Counted from the first letter of the stretch, positions 16,927 to 25,630 are shown. The stretch is DNA of 43,655 nt from Actinomycetes bacterium (GCA_021818355.1 JAKAEN010000001.1:1-43655), one strand, 5' to 3'. A program made the numbers and translations. Notes: generated by a model from the sequence alone, not told the origin.

Positions 16927-17704
16927 GGGTCTCTCCCGCAGTCAGCGAATCCAGGGCCGCGCGCGCCGCGCGTTGCTCGGCCTCTTTCTTGGAGCCTCCA
17001 CGCCCCGTGAAGCTTGTCCCGCCCTCCAGGGTCACCTTGGCGATGAACTTTGGCGCGTGCTGAGGGCCGGTCATCTCGGCGCTGTAGCGGGGGGCCTCCA
17101 GTCCTGCCTTTGCGAAATGAATCTGCAGCTGGCTCTTGGCATCCAGAAGGGGCACTTCCACATCGAGGCGTTCGAGGTCGCTGAGGACGGTCCGGTCGAT
17201 GGCAGACATCGCCGCCTGCAACCCCACATCTCGCCAGATGGCGGCCACCACCGCCTCGAAGGCACCCGCAAGAATCGTGCGCTTCTTGGCTCCTCCGCTG
17301 TTGCGCTCGCCCTGCCCCAGCACCAGATGCCGATCGATACCCAGGTCGGCGGCGATGGCCGCCAGAGAGTCGGTGTTCACGAGCGCCGAGCGCGCTACGG
17401 TCAGATACCCCTCATCACGCTCCGGGAAGCGCATGAAGAGGGCCTCGGAGACACGCGCCTGCAAAAGGGCGTCGCCCAGGAACTCCAAACGCTCGTTGTG
17501 ATCGAGAGCGGGATTCTCCAGCGCAGCCGACTTGTGCGTCAAAGCCACCACGAGCGAGGGCATGACGGCCAGGTGGGAGTCGATGCCCTCCGGCCCGGAA
17601 GCCGGGCCACCGAGGTGCAGAGCCTCCTCGAGCAGGTCGAGAAGGCTGAAGGTCAGATGCGGTCTGACAGTGGTCCAGACCGCGTTGTCCCGGCCCTTGC
17701 CCAA
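16919..17704 (-). CDS. rnc: Ribonuclease III with a substituted catalytic Asp
   Basis: Double-strand RNA endonuclease for rRNA and mRNA processing. From TTG 17704 the product is 261 residues: the signature NERLEFLGDALL (E71, E74, D78) and a C-terminal dsRNA-binding domain with GRGGSKKEAEQRAARAAL. In the second acidic motif the sequence reads ILAGAFEAVVA, so the Asp equivalent to E. coli D114 is Gly147, while E150 (E. coli E117) is kept. This may reduce or alter metal-dependent cleavage. The start is uncertain: TTG 17704 lies behind GAGG at short spacing; ATG 17563 would shorten the N-terminus by 47 residues. acpP ends 8 nt upstream. Confidence 0.9.
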   Translation of the reverse strand: MGKGRDNAVWTTVRPHLTFSLLDLLEEALHLGGPASGPEGIDSHLAVMPSLVVALTHKSAALENPALDHNERLEFLGDALLQARVSEALFMRFPERDEGYLTVARSALVNTDSLAAIAADLGIDRHLVLGQGERNSGGAKKRTILAGAFEAVVAAIWRDVGLQAAMSAIDRTVLSDLERLDVEVPLLDAKSQLQIHFAKAGLEAPRYSAEMTGPQHAPKFIAKVTLEGGTSFTGRGGSKKEAEQRAARAALDSLTAGETRA

Positions 17705-17712
17705 CGCCTCGG

Positions 17713-18000
17713 CTACTGAGTGATCTCGAGCTTGTCGGCCACGTAGTTGACGGCGTCGCGGACGGTCTTGAGGTCCTCGAGGTCCTCGTCCTCGATACGG
17801 AAGGTGTGCTCACCGCCCGAGAACTCCTCCTCCATCGCCTCGACCAGCTCGATGAGGGCGAGCGAGTCGGCGTTGAGGTCGTCTGCAAAGGAGGCGTTCT
17901 CCCCAATCGAGGAGGGGTCGATCTCCAGGATGTCGGCGAGATTGTTGCGGATCGACTCGAGGATCTCCGCCTTGGACGAGTACTTGGAGCCCGAAGACAC
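17713..18000 (-). CDS. acpP: Acyl carrier protein
   Basis: Small acidic carrier (95 residues) that holds acyl chains on 4'-phosphopantetheine during fatty acid synthesis. The attachment site is S46 in DDLNADSLALIELVEAMEEE. The length is slightly above the usual 75-85 owing to an extra N-terminal stretch and an insert (SGGEHTFRIEDEDLEDL). GTG 18000 is supported by GGAGG at 5-6 nt spacing. It sits between plsX and rnc, the common plsX-acpP-rnc order, though without fabD/fabG. Confidence 0.92.
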   Translation of the reverse strand: MSSGSKYSSKAEILESIRNNLADILEIDPSSIGENASFADDLNADSLALIELVEAMEEEFSGGEHTFRIEDEDLEDLKTVRDAVNYVADKLEITQ

Positions 18001-18035
18001 CCTTACCTCCACTTTCTTATTGCTGAAGCGGGACT

Positions 18036-19013
18036 CTAGGACCCGACAGCACTGGTGAGCTTGCCAAGAATGCCGTGGTCGGCCAGACGCATGCTGGTCG
18101 CGATGGCGTTGAAGATCGCCTTGGGCGAAGACGACCCGTGCGAGATGATGCAGATGCCGTCCACACCGAGAAGCATGGCGCCGCCGTAGCTGTCCGGATC
18201 CAGCTCCTCCATCAGGGGAAGGAGCTTGGGAAGTGCCACGTCCACCACCGCCTGGCCGTCGTCGCCGGAGCCCAGGTGCTCGAAGATCGCCTTGGCCAGT
18301 GCGCGGAGAGAGCCCTCGAGGGTCTTCAGGACTATGTTCCCGGTGTACCCGTCGCAGACGACGACGTCGACCCGGTCGCTCATCACATCGCGACCCTCGA
18401 CGTTGCCGATGAAGTTGATGCGATCGCATTGCTCGAGAAGCGGGTAGGCCTCCTTGACGAGTTCGTTGCCCTTGCCCTTCTCCTCGCCTATCGAGAGGAT
18501 GCCGACCCGGGGCGCATCAACGCCGAAGACCTCATTGGAGTAGACCGAGCCCATCTCAGCGAACTGCACCAGCCACGAGGCGATCACATCGGAGTTGGCC
18601 CCGGAGTCCAGGACCACCGTCGGGGTTGACCCCGGCACGGGGATGGTGGTGGCAATCGCCGGCCGCGCCACTCGAGGCAGCCTGCCGAACTTGAGAAGGG
18701 CGGACGCCATCGCGGCTCCGGTGTTACCGGCCGAAATCATTCCGGCCGCCTTGCCGTCGCGCACCAGCTCCGCGCACCTGACGAGGGAGGAGTCGCGCTT
18801 TCTGCGCACGGAGGACGCCGGGTCGTCGTGCATCTCGACCACCTCGGAAGCAGCCAGCACCTGGAAGCCTTCGGCGGCCAGAGGCTCAACGACCTCCGGC
18901 AAGCCGACCATGATCAGCTCGGCGCCGATCTCCTGCGTGGCACGGCGCGCACCCTCGACAACGACATCCGGGGCGTTGTCGCCCCCCATGACGTCGAGAG
19001 CCAGAGGCAGCAA
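18036..19013 (-). CDS. plsX: Phosphate acyltransferase PlsX
   Basis: Makes acyl-phosphate from acyl-ACP, the first step of PlsX/PlsY phospholipid synthesis; peripheral membrane enzyme of 325 residues. Typical stretches: LALDVMGGDNAPDVVVEGA, SAGNTGAAMASALLKFGRL, VLDSGANSD, SIGEEKGKGNELVKEAYPLL and VVCDGYTGNIVLKTLEG. The start is TTG at 19013, one nt after the rpmF stop, so the two are tightly coupled. Acyl-phosphate could also be supplied by the FakA-like kinase encoded 5 kb upstream on the same strand. Confidence 0.95.
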   Translation of the reverse strand: MLPLALDVMGGDNAPDVVVEGARRATQEIGAELIMVGLPEVVEPLAAEGFQVLAASEVVEMHDDPASSVRRKRDSSLVRCAELVRDGKAAGMISAGNTGAAMASALLKFGRLPRVARPAIATTIPVPGSTPTVVLDSGANSDVIASWLVQFAEMGSVYSNEVFGVDAPRVGILSIGEEKGKGNELVKEAYPLLEQCDRINFIGNVEGRDVMSDRVDVVVCDGYTGNIVLKTLEGSLRALAKAIFEHLGSGDDGQAVVDVALPKLLPLMEELDPDSYGGAMLLGVDGICIISHGSSSPKAIFNAIATSMRLADHGILGKLTSAVGS

Positions 19014-19014
19014 G

Positions 19015-19194
19015 CTACCGGACCTCTACGGCCTGGCGGCCGTGGTACCACCCGCAGTTGGGGCAGACATGGTGCGGGCGCTTGGCGAAGTTGCACTGTG
19101 GGCAAGCGCTCTTGGAGGGCAGGGAGAGAAACCAGGCGCTCGCCTGACGGGAGCGGCCCTTGGCCTTGGACGTCTTGCGCTTGGGAACAGCCAT
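19015..19194 (-). CDS. rpmF: 50S ribosomal protein L32
   Basis: Ribosomal protein of 59 residues. It starts MAVPKRKTSKAKGRSRQ and carries a zinc ribbon: CPQC (C-x2-C), then CPNC (C-x2-C) followed by GWYHGRQAVEV. The zinc-binding C+ form is therefore present. ATG at 19194 with GGAAG directly before it. The gene is followed by plsX after one base, the common rpmF-plsX pairing, and preceded at 136 nt by the DUF177 gene; that gap holds a short GAGCCG/CGGCTC hairpin. Confidence 0.96.
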   Translation of the reverse strand: MAVPKRKTSKAKGRSRQASAWFLSLPSKSACPQCNFAKRPHHVCPNCGWYHGRQAVEVR

Positions 19195-19330
19195 CTTCCA
19201 ACTCTCTATCTATCGAACTGTCGGACCTGGAGCCGGCCATACGGCTCTCAGTCGCCCGCAAGAGTCTACAAGGGATTGGGGCGCGAACCTTCCACCTGGT
19301 GGCTCCCGCTTTTCGTCCCGAGCGGGGAGT

Positions 19331-19843
19331 TCAGCGCAGCTGGTCGAGGATCCTGAAGCGCGGGTCGACCTCGCCGCCGCCGGAGTGGCCACAGTCGGTC
19401 TCGTTCAGGTTCGCCCCGCACACCTGACACAGTCCCTTGCACTCCGGCGAGCACAGCGGCGCGGCGGGAAGGGCCAGCACCACGGCGTCACGCAGCATCT
19501 CGGTCAGGTCGACGTAGTCGCCGTCGATGGGATAGGTATCGCCCTCCTCCTCCTTGAAGTCGGACTCGAAGAGCTCGCGTATCTCCACCTGCAGGGGCGA
19601 AACGCTCTCGCGCAGGCAGCGCCGGCACTCGGTGGTCACCTCCACCGCCGCGGTGCCCGAAAAGAGGATTCCCGAATGCACCGCCTCGAGCTGACCCTTG
19701 GCGTGAACCGTGGCTCCTTCGGCAACCCGGGCGGAGGAGACGAACATCTCGGGAATCTCGCCTTCCACGTCCACCTCCAAGACGGAGCCGGGGGCCTTGG
19801 AAAGACGGGTGATGGAGATCCTGAACGGATTCGATGTGCCCAT
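19331..19843 (-). CDS. DUF177 (YceD-like) protein
   Basis: Protein of 170 residues in the YceD/DUF177 family, usually encoded upstream of rpmF and linked by literature to 23S rRNA accumulation. Features are the CRRCL motif near the middle, an acidic stretch (ESDFKEEEGDTYPIDGDYVDL), and C-terminal cysteines (CSPECKGLCQVCGANL…CGH) that could hold zinc. ATG 19843 with GGAAGG about 5 nt upstream gives MGTSNPFRISITRL; a longer open frame upstream is not family-like. It lies 11 nt after the DivIVA-like gene. Confidence 0.88.
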   Translation of the reverse strand: MGTSNPFRISITRLSKAPGSVLEVDVEGEIPEMFVSSARVAEGATVHAKGQLEAVHSGILFSGTAAVEVTTECRRCLRESVSPLQVEIRELFESDFKEEEGDTYPIDGDYVDLTEMLRDAVVLALPAAPLCSPECKGLCQVCGANLNETDCGHSGGGEVDPRFRILDQLR

Positions 19844-19854
19844 TGCGACCTTCC

Positions 19855-20409
19855 TTAATCGGCGTCCTGGTCGAAGGGGAACTCGTCGTCGTCCTCCACC
19901 GCCGCCACCGGCTGAGCCCCGGCCGCGGCGCCCGAGCCCGCCAGCTTGCTCCTGCCCGCCTGCACTTCCTTCATAACCTTCGCCAGGGCGATCTCGAGTT
20001 CGGCCAGCTTCTGGTCCGCGTAATCCTCGGCGTCGAAGCGCAACCTCGCCGCGTCCTCGCGCGCCATCACCAGGATCCGGTTGGCGCCGGCCTGCGCCTG
20101 GCGGACGATCTCCTGCTTGGAGACCATCCTCTCCGCGCGGCCACGCGCCTCCTGGATTATCTCCTCGGCCTCGAGGGAGACCCGATCCAAGTATTCGGCG
20201 CGCTCGCGGACTATCCACTGCGCCTCGCGCATCTCGAGCGGGAAGCGCTCTTTGGCCAGGCGCACCAGGTGGAGGACCTCGTCGCGGGAGACCAGAACCG
20301 ACGCGGAAAGGGGCATGGCCTTGGCCGTGCCGACGATCTCCTCGATGCGCTCCAGGATCTCGCTCAGGCCCAGTCCGGAGCCGTCGTCGTATTCTTCGAT
20401 GTCGGACAT
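19855..20409 (-). CDS. DivIVA/Wag31-related coiled-coil protein
   Basis: Protein of 184 residues, cytoplasmic, mostly helical coiled coil rich in Glu, Ala and Arg (RAEYLDRVSLEAEEIIQEARG, QKLAELEIALAKVMKEVQAG) with an acidic C-terminus (EDDDEFPFDQDAD). In mycobacteria a similar protein (Rv2927c, from memory) is encoded next to DUF177, and it is related to the DivIVA/Wag31 and ATP synthase B coiled-coil groups. A role at the cell pole or in division is possible but not shown by the sequence. ATG 20409; coaD ends 22 nt upstream. Confidence 0.75.
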   Translation of the reverse strand: MSDIEEYDDGSGLGLSEILERIEEIVGTAKAMPLSASVLVSRDEVLHLVRLAKERFPLEMREAQWIVRERAEYLDRVSLEAEEIIQEARGRAERMVSKQEIVRQAQAGANRILVMAREDAARLRFDAEDYADQKLAELEIALAKVMKEVQAGRSKLAGSGAAAGAQPVAAVEDDDEFPFDQDAD

Positions 20410-20431
20410 CGACCGCCCGTCCTTGCCTTGC

Positions 20432-20908
20432 TCAGTTGAACTTGGCGGCTATCGCACTGGCGATCGGGGCGGGCACGAACCCGGACACGTCGCCGCCGTA
20501 AGAGGCCACTTCCCTAAGGAGTCTAGAAGCGACGAAGGAGTAGACCGAGGAGGTGGGGATGAAGAGGGTGTCGATGCCCGAGAGCTGCCGGTTCATCTGA
20601 GCCATCTGCAACTCGTTCTCGAAGTCGGAGACCGCCCGCAGGCCGCGGATGATCACCGAAGCGCCTATCTCACGAGCCAGCTGCACCACCAGCGACGAGA
20701 GGCCGACGATCTCGACATTGGCCAGGTGGCCGACTGCGGCCTCGATCAGCTCCTTGCGCTCCTCCAGGCTGAAGAGCGCCGAGGCCTTCTGCGGATTGCG
20801 CATGGCTGCGACCACCACGGTGTCGAACAGGCGCGAGGCCCGCTCGACCACCTCGAGGTGGCCGTTGTGGAATGGATCGAATGACCCCGGGAACAGCGCG
20901 ATGGTCAC
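20432..20908 (-). CDS. coaD: Phosphopantetheine adenylyltransferase
   Basis: Converts 4'-phosphopantetheine and ATP to dephospho-CoA, the fourth step of CoA synthesis; 158 residues, normal length. The nucleotidyltransferase motif GSFDPFHNGHLEVVERA, IIRGLRAVSDFENELQMAQMN and the C-terminal SSVYSFVASRLLREVASYGGDVS are present. GTG 20908 overlaps the rsmD stop (GTGA), so the pair is translationally coupled, as in many bacteria. Confidence 0.96.
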   Translation of the reverse strand: MTIALFPGSFDPFHNGHLEVVERASRLFDTVVVAAMRNPQKASALFSLEERKELIEAAVGHLANVEIVGLSSLVVQLAREIGASVIIRGLRAVSDFENELQMAQMNRQLSGIDTLFIPTSSVYSFVASRLLREVASYGGDVSGFVPAPIASAIAAKFN

Positions 20909-21468
20909 CTGTCTTCCTTCTGTATCCCAGCTTCGGGCGCATCCTCGTTCAGGACGAAGAACGACACCCACGTATCGCCGTACCTCTTCAGGGTAGTTCG
21001 CCGATACCCACCGCTTTCCGGCAATTCGCGATTGGATTCGGCCACCACCAGCCCCGCGGGGTGCTTGGCAAGCAGATCTCCCCAGGCGTCGAAGCTATAG
21101 GGCGGATCGCACAGGCACAGGTCGGCCGGCTCGGACTGCCTGGCCAAATATGCCATCGCGTCACCGGTCACCACCTCGAGGCGGCACTCCAGCCGGTCCC
21201 GGAGCTCGCCCGCCGCCTTGCGCAGCTCTTCGGCCGCCCTGCGGTCGGACTCCACGAAGACCACCGAGGCCGCCCCCCTGGAGGCTGCCTCCAGTCCGAG
21301 CGAACCGGTGCCGGCATAGAGGTCGAGCACCCTGGAGCCCTCCAGCTCGAACTTGCCGAAGAGAGTGTCGAAGATCGCCTTGCGCACCTTGGCTGTCGTG
21401 GGCCGGGTCTGGGCCCCGGCCTTGGCCCGGATCCTCCGCCCCTTCTCCGCTCCGCTGCCGATTCGCAT
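20905..21468 (-). CDS. rsmD: 16S rRNA (guanine966-N2)-methyltransferase RsmD
   Basis: SAM-dependent methyltransferase of 187 residues that modifies G966 of 16S rRNA. It starts MRIGSGAEKGRRIRA and has RPTTAKVRKAIFDTL, the SAM motif LDLYAGTGSLGLEAASRGA and the catalytic CDPPYSFD (DPPY) motif. AGAGGG precedes ATG 21468; the open frame extends to 21504 but is not conserved. It overlaps coaD by 4 nt. Confidence 0.95.
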   Translation of the reverse strand: MRIGSGAEKGRRIRAKAGAQTRPTTAKVRKAIFDTLFGKFELEGSRVLDLYAGTGSLGLEAASRGAASVVFVESDRRAAEELRKAAGELRDRLECRLEVVTGDAMAYLARQSEPADLCLCDPPYSFDAWGDLLAKHPAGLVVAESNRELPESGGYRRTTLKRYGDTWVSFFVLNEDAPEAGIQKEDR

Positions 21469-21518
21469 GGCGCCCTCTTCCCACCCGGCCTGCCCGGGCG
21501 GCACGGCTTGAGAACTTA

Positions 21519-23774
21519 TCAGCTGCGAAAGAGGTACTCGGCATCCTGGTCCGAGGCGAAGCCGTCCAGCTCGCTGCGAAGCTCCTCGAAGGCGCTGAGG
21601 GTCGGGTCGTCGCCGACCAGGGCGCGCGCCACCTCGCGGGCCGCCTCCAGGATGCGGCGGTCCTTGGCCAAAGAGGCGATGCGCAGGTCCGAGGTGCCCT
21701 TTTGGCGCGCCCCGAGTAGCGTGCCCTCTCCGCGAAGCTCCAGATCCCTCTCCGCGAGAAAGAAGCCGTCAGTGGACTCCACGCAGGCCTGCAGGCGGCC
21801 TTCGCCGACGGAGTCGAGCTCACCCGTCTCCACCAGGTAGCAGTAGGACTGCGCCGCCCCCCTTCCGACACGGCCACGGAGCTGGTGGATCTGGGCGATC
21901 CCGAAGCGGGCGGCGTCCAGGATGACCATCACCGTGGCGTTGGGAACATCCACCCCCACCTCGATCACCGTCGTCGAGACCAGGACATCCAGGTCGTGAT
22001 GGCGGAAGCGCTCCATCACCTGCGCCTTCTCCGTTGTGGGCATCTGCCCGTGCAGGAGCCCGACCCGCATGCCGGAGAGCCGGGTGGCGGCCAGCTCCTC
22101 ATACGTGGCCGTCGCCGATGCCGCCTGGACCTTTTCAGACTCCTCCACCAGGGGGCAGACGATATAGGCCTGCCTCCCTGCGGCCACCTCGCGCTCGACA
22201 CGCGCGAAGACCTTGTCGATCTCCTCCTCGTCACGTGCCCAGCGCGTGCGGATCGGCGTCCTACCGGGGGGAAGCTCGTCAAGGACGCTGTAGTCGAGGT
22301 CTCCGAAGATGGTCATGGCCGCCGTGCGCGGTATGGGGGTCGCCGTCATCACCAGCAGATCCGGCTCGAGTTCCTGGCGCTCGAGGGAGCGCTCCCTCAG
22401 CAGGGAGCGCTGCTCAACCCCGAACCGGTGCTGCTCGTCCACGACCACCAGACCGAGCTTCGAGAACTCGACGCCTTCGGAAAGCAGCGCGTGGGTTCCC
22501 ACCACCAAGTCGATCCGTCCTTCGGCCAGCTCCCCCAGGAGAGACTTGCGTCGAGTGCCGACCACCTTGTTGGTGAGCAGTTCCACCTTGAGAGCCCTCC
22601 GGCTGTCGCCGAAGAGGCCCCACTCCTCGTCCGCTTCGACCTCCAGCCCGGCCAAGAGCCTGGAAATGCCCAGGTAGTGCTGCTCCGCGAGGACCTCGGT
22701 GGGGGCCATGAGCACGGCCTGATAACCGGACTGGATGGCAAAGAGCGCCGCAGTGACGGCCACCATGGTCTTGCCCGCGCCGACATCCCCCTGGAGCAGC
22801 CTGTGCATCGGCACGGCCGAGGCCATGTCCATCGCGATCTCCCCCACCACCCTCAACTGGGCCGACGTCGGCGCGAAGGGAAGCTGGGCGAGGAAGCGCG
22901 AGGCAAGGTCGCCGGCCTCGGACAGGCCCAATGCCGGCTGATAGCCGCCACCGGAATCCGTGCGACATGTAGCCACCCGGCCGTTCGAGCCCGCAGGCTG
23001 GACCCGGCCCTTGGAGGCAAGCACGCCCACGGCATGGCGGATCCCTCGTGCCTGTTGCTCCTTGTGGACCTTCGCCGCCACCAGCTGCAACTGGATTCGC
23101 AGCAGCTCGTCGAAGGCGAGACGATCCCGGGCGCGCGCATAGTCCCCGGGATCACCCGGCGCATGGATCAGCCGGTAGGCCGAGTCCCTCTCGATCAGGC
23201 CCAGGCTGTGCCTGAAGGCCTCGGGAAGAGGATCCTCGATCCAACCCGCCTCCTTCAAGGTGGTGGCTATGGCCCTCACCATCTCGTTCGGTTTGAAGCG
23301 GTACTTCTCCGACTGGGGATAGATGGGCACGATCCTGCCGGTGCGGTCGCCGATCAAGTCCACCAGGGGATTTACCATCTGCCGCTTACGCCCGAAGGTT
23401 TCCATGCGGCCGAACAGGGCGCACTCCAGCCCCGCCTGGAGCTGCCTCTTGCGCCACGGCTGGTTGAAGAAGGTGACCTCCAGGCTTCCGGTCTGGTCGG
23501 AGAAGACGGCCTGCACGATCTCGCGCCTCCCCTTGACGAAGCGCGATCCCACCGAGCGCACCGTCCCGATCACCAAGACGTCGGTTCCGGGTTGCGCCTC
23601 CCAGATCCCCATGTGGTTGCGCCGGTCGACATAGCGACGGGGGAAGAAGTTCAGAAGGTCGTAGAGGCTGTCGAAGCCGGACTCGATGAAGGCCTTGGAG
23701 CGTGCCGGTGTCAGGCCGATGGCCGAGGCCGGGGGTACGCGCTTCAAAGCGAACAGATTCGAACGTCTGTTCAT
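21519..23774 (-). CDS. recG: ATP-dependent DNA helicase RecG
   Basis: Branch-migrating helicase for stalled forks and recombination intermediates, 751 residues. The N-terminal wedge/OB domain (about 60-150) is followed by the helicase core: GDVGAGKT at 329-336 (Walker A), DEQHRFG (motif II), TATPIPRT (motif III) and QLRGRVGRG (motif VI). About 30 extra residues of low complexity (about 250-285) lie between the OB domain and the LPFAPTSAQ Q-like motif. ATG 23774; no clear Shine-Dalgarno sequence, and TAGTTT 9 nt upstream suggests a near-leaderless start. The FakA-like gene ends 56 nt upstream. Confidence 0.95.
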   Translation of the reverse strand: MNRRSNLFALKRVPPASAIGLTPARSKAFIESGFDSLYDLLNFFPRRYVDRRNHMGIWEAQPGTDVLVIGTVRSVGSRFVKGRREIVQAVFSDQTGSLEVTFFNQPWRKRQLQAGLECALFGRMETFGRKRQMVNPLVDLIGDRTGRIVPIYPQSEKYRFKPNEMVRAIATTLKEAGWIEDPLPEAFRHSLGLIERDSAYRLIHAPGDPGDYARARDRLAFDELLRIQLQLVAAKVHKEQQARGIRHAVGVLASKGRVQPAGSNGRVATCRTDSGGGYQPALGLSEAGDLASRFLAQLPFAPTSAQLRVVGEIAMDMASAVPMHRLLQGDVGAGKTMVAVTAALFAIQSGYQAVLMAPTEVLAEQHYLGISRLLAGLEVEADEEWGLFGDSRRALKVELLTNKVVGTRRKSLLGELAEGRIDLVVGTHALLSEGVEFSKLGLVVVDEQHRFGVEQRSLLRERSLERQELEPDLLVMTATPIPRTAAMTIFGDLDYSVLDELPPGRTPIRTRWARDEEEIDKVFARVEREVAAGRQAYIVCPLVEESEKVQAASATATYEELAATRLSGMRVGLLHGQMPTTEKAQVMERFRHHDLDVLVSTTVIEVGVDVPNATVMVILDAARFGIAQIHQLRGRVGRGAAQSYCYLVETGELDSVGEGRLQACVESTDGFFLAERDLELRGEGTLLGARQKGTSDLRIASLAKDRRILEAAREVARALVGDDPTLSAFEELRSELDGFASDQDAEYLFRS

Positions 23775-23830
23775 ATACGGTCCAAACTAGACGGACGCGA
23801 CCGGATTCGGCCGCGCCCGCCGGCGGGAGC

Positions 23831-25516
23831 TCATTCGATCCCGATGAGATACGGATAGAGGGGCTGTGCGCCGTGAAGCACCTCCACCTCCAGCTCCGGG
23901 TGCTCGGCGGCAAGCCATTCGGTGACTTCGCGACTCGACGCACCGCTGGCGCCTTCGCCCTCGATAAGCGTGATGATCTCCGCATCTTGGCTGATAAGCG
24001 CGCCTATTGAGTCGATTGCTGCGCGAGCCGCCGTCTTGGCGATGGCCACCACGCCGGCCGCGCCCAGACCGATGAAATCTCCGGCGGCGACCTCGCCGAT
24101 CTCGGAGCGGTAGTCGCGAACCGCCTGAGTGACCTCGGCAACCACGACACGCTTGGCGGAGGCCCTCATCACCTGGACATTGGAGGCGATGTCGTTCATG
24201 GGGTCGTATTCCACGAGCGCCGACATCCCCTCCACCACCCCGCTGGTGGGGATGACGGCGACCTCCTTGGGCGAGAGCGACGCCGCCACCTGGGCAACAG
24301 GGGTCACGTTGGTGTTGTTGGGCAGCACGATGACGCTGGGGGCGGGTACTTCCTCGATGGCAGCCAGGATCTCCTCGGTCGAGGGATTCATGGATTGGCC
24401 ACCCAGCACTATGCGCTGCACTCCGAGCGAGCGGAAGATGCGGGCGATGCCGTCCCCGTTGGCGATGACCACCACCGCCGTCTCCACCGGCTCCGCCGAC
24501 TCGGGCCCGTAGGGGTCGGGCGCTCCCGCTCCACCCGCGGCAATCACCCATTGCTCTTCGGACACCTGGTCATATAGGTCCGTAACACGTATCCGCGAAG
24601 GTCGCCCCGCCTCGACGCCGGCCTCGATGGAGGCGCCAATGTCGTCGGTGTGGATGTGGCAGTTGTAGGTTCCGTCCTGTCCGACGACGACGATCGAGTC
24701 GCCAAGGCCGGCCCAAACCTCCCGGAAGCCCAATACCTGGGCGTCGTTGGATTCGAGCAGGAACATGACCTCGTACCTGGGCCCCAGACCCTCCGCCTGG
24801 ACGGCCGAAACCGTCTCCACCCGTGCCGCCGACTCCGGCACCACGGACTCGAAACCGAACCGACGGCGAACGCCCTCGCCGAAGCCCTCCGCGCCCGCCA
24901 CGTCGCACAAGGCGGCCACCATGAGAACGAAACCGGCTCCACCCGAATCCACGACCCCTGCCTTGCGCAGTTGGGCGAGCAGCTCGGGAGTCCGCGAGAG
25001 GGAGGCCTCCGCCGCGTCCAGCAGGGCCGGCGCGGCCTCCACCAGGCGCGCCCCCGCAGCGGCCAGCTCCTTGGCGGCCACGGCGACTTCACTGATGACC
25101 GTCAGAATGGTGCCTTCCACCGGGTTGAGGACCGCCGCGCGTGCACGTTCGTCCGCGCGGGCCAAAGCCGTTGCCAGGATCCCCAGGTCGGCATCTTCAC
25201 CGGGCTCCTCGCCCACCACCTTGCACAGAGATCCGATCACCTGGGAGAGGATCACCCCGGAGTTTCCGCGCGCGCCCAGCAGAGCCGCTTTGCCCGCGTC
25301 CATGAAGTCCGAGCTGTTGCCACGATTGGCGCCCGAGGCCAGCCCGCGCGACTCGATCACCTCGGTGGCGGAGCGCAAGGTGAAGAACATGTTGGTGCCC
25401 GTGTCACCGTCGGGAACTGGATAGACGTTCAGCCGGTCTATCTTCTCGCGGAACTCCCCCAGGATCTCCGCGTAGCGCATCAAGAGCCCCGCAAGGAGGC
25501 GGCCCCTCTGAACCAT
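23831..25516 (-). CDS. FakA-like fatty acid kinase subunit (DhaL/DAK2 plus DegV-type C-terminus)
   Basis: Soluble protein of 561 residues related to FakA/YloV, which phosphorylates FakB-bound fatty acids to acyl-phosphate. The N-terminal DhaL kinase domain has the metal/ATP motif NVYPVPDGDTGTNM (DGDTGTN at 36-42) and ARGNSGVILSQ; the middle segment includes YNCHIHTDD; the C-terminal domain (VVVIANGDGIARIF, IVLGGQSMNPSTEEIL, VIVLPNNTNV) is DegV-like. ATG 25516 is preferred (GAGG 8 nt upstream) over GTG 25525. No fakB gene is seen, though plsX and acpP are in the same cluster. A TAGCAT box at 25540..25535 may be its promoter. Confidence 0.85.
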   Translation of the reverse strand: MVQRGRLLAGLLMRYAEILGEFREKIDRLNVYPVPDGDTGTNMFFTLRSATEVIESRGLASGANRGNSSDFMDAGKAALLGARGNSGVILSQVIGSLCKVVGEEPGEDADLGILATALARADERARAAVLNPVEGTILTVISEVAVAAKELAAAGARLVEAAPALLDAAEASLSRTPELLAQLRKAGVVDSGGAGFVLMVAALCDVAGAEGFGEGVRRRFGFESVVPESAARVETVSAVQAEGLGPRYEVMFLLESNDAQVLGFREVWAGLGDSIVVVGQDGTYNCHIHTDDIGASIEAGVEAGRPSRIRVTDLYDQVSEEQWVIAAGGAGAPDPYGPESAEPVETAVVVIANGDGIARIFRSLGVQRIVLGGQSMNPSTEEILAAIEEVPAPSVIVLPNNTNVTPVAQVAASLSPKEVAVIPTSGVVEGMSALVEYDPMNDIASNVQVMRASAKRVVVAEVTQAVRDYRSEIGEVAAGDFIGLGAAGVVAIAKTAARAAIDSIGALISQDAEIITLIEGEGASGASSREVTEWLAAEHPELEVEVLHGAQPLYPYLIGIE

Positions 25517-25584
25517 TGCAAACACCTCGCAGCAATGCTATTGGAACATCCCAGGCGGGAGGCCCCGCCACACGTCAAAGGCAC

Positions 25585-25590
25585 TATGCT
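25585..25590 (+). promoter_or_regulatory. Candidate -10 box (TATGCT) for rpmB-hemH
   Basis: TATGCT lies 40 nt before the rpmB GTG in the 114-nt gap to the divergent FakA-like gene. It is followed by GCTG-AAA-CAGC and a run of six T, too small a stem to call a terminator. No -35 of good match was found. Confidence 0.35.
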
Positions 25591-25630
25591 GAAACAGCTG
25601 TTTTTTCGAAGGCGCGAAGGAGTCTCCAAG

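Noticed and set aside
21885-23858. Open frame of 657 codons opposite recG
   Set aside because: Antisense to intact recG motifs; no recognisable domain and no ribosome-binding site.
25588-25606. GCTG-AAA-CAGC hairpin followed by six T in the rpmB leader, as a terminator or attenuator
   Set aside because: A 4-bp stem is too weak; it lies just after the probable start site and would block an essential gene.
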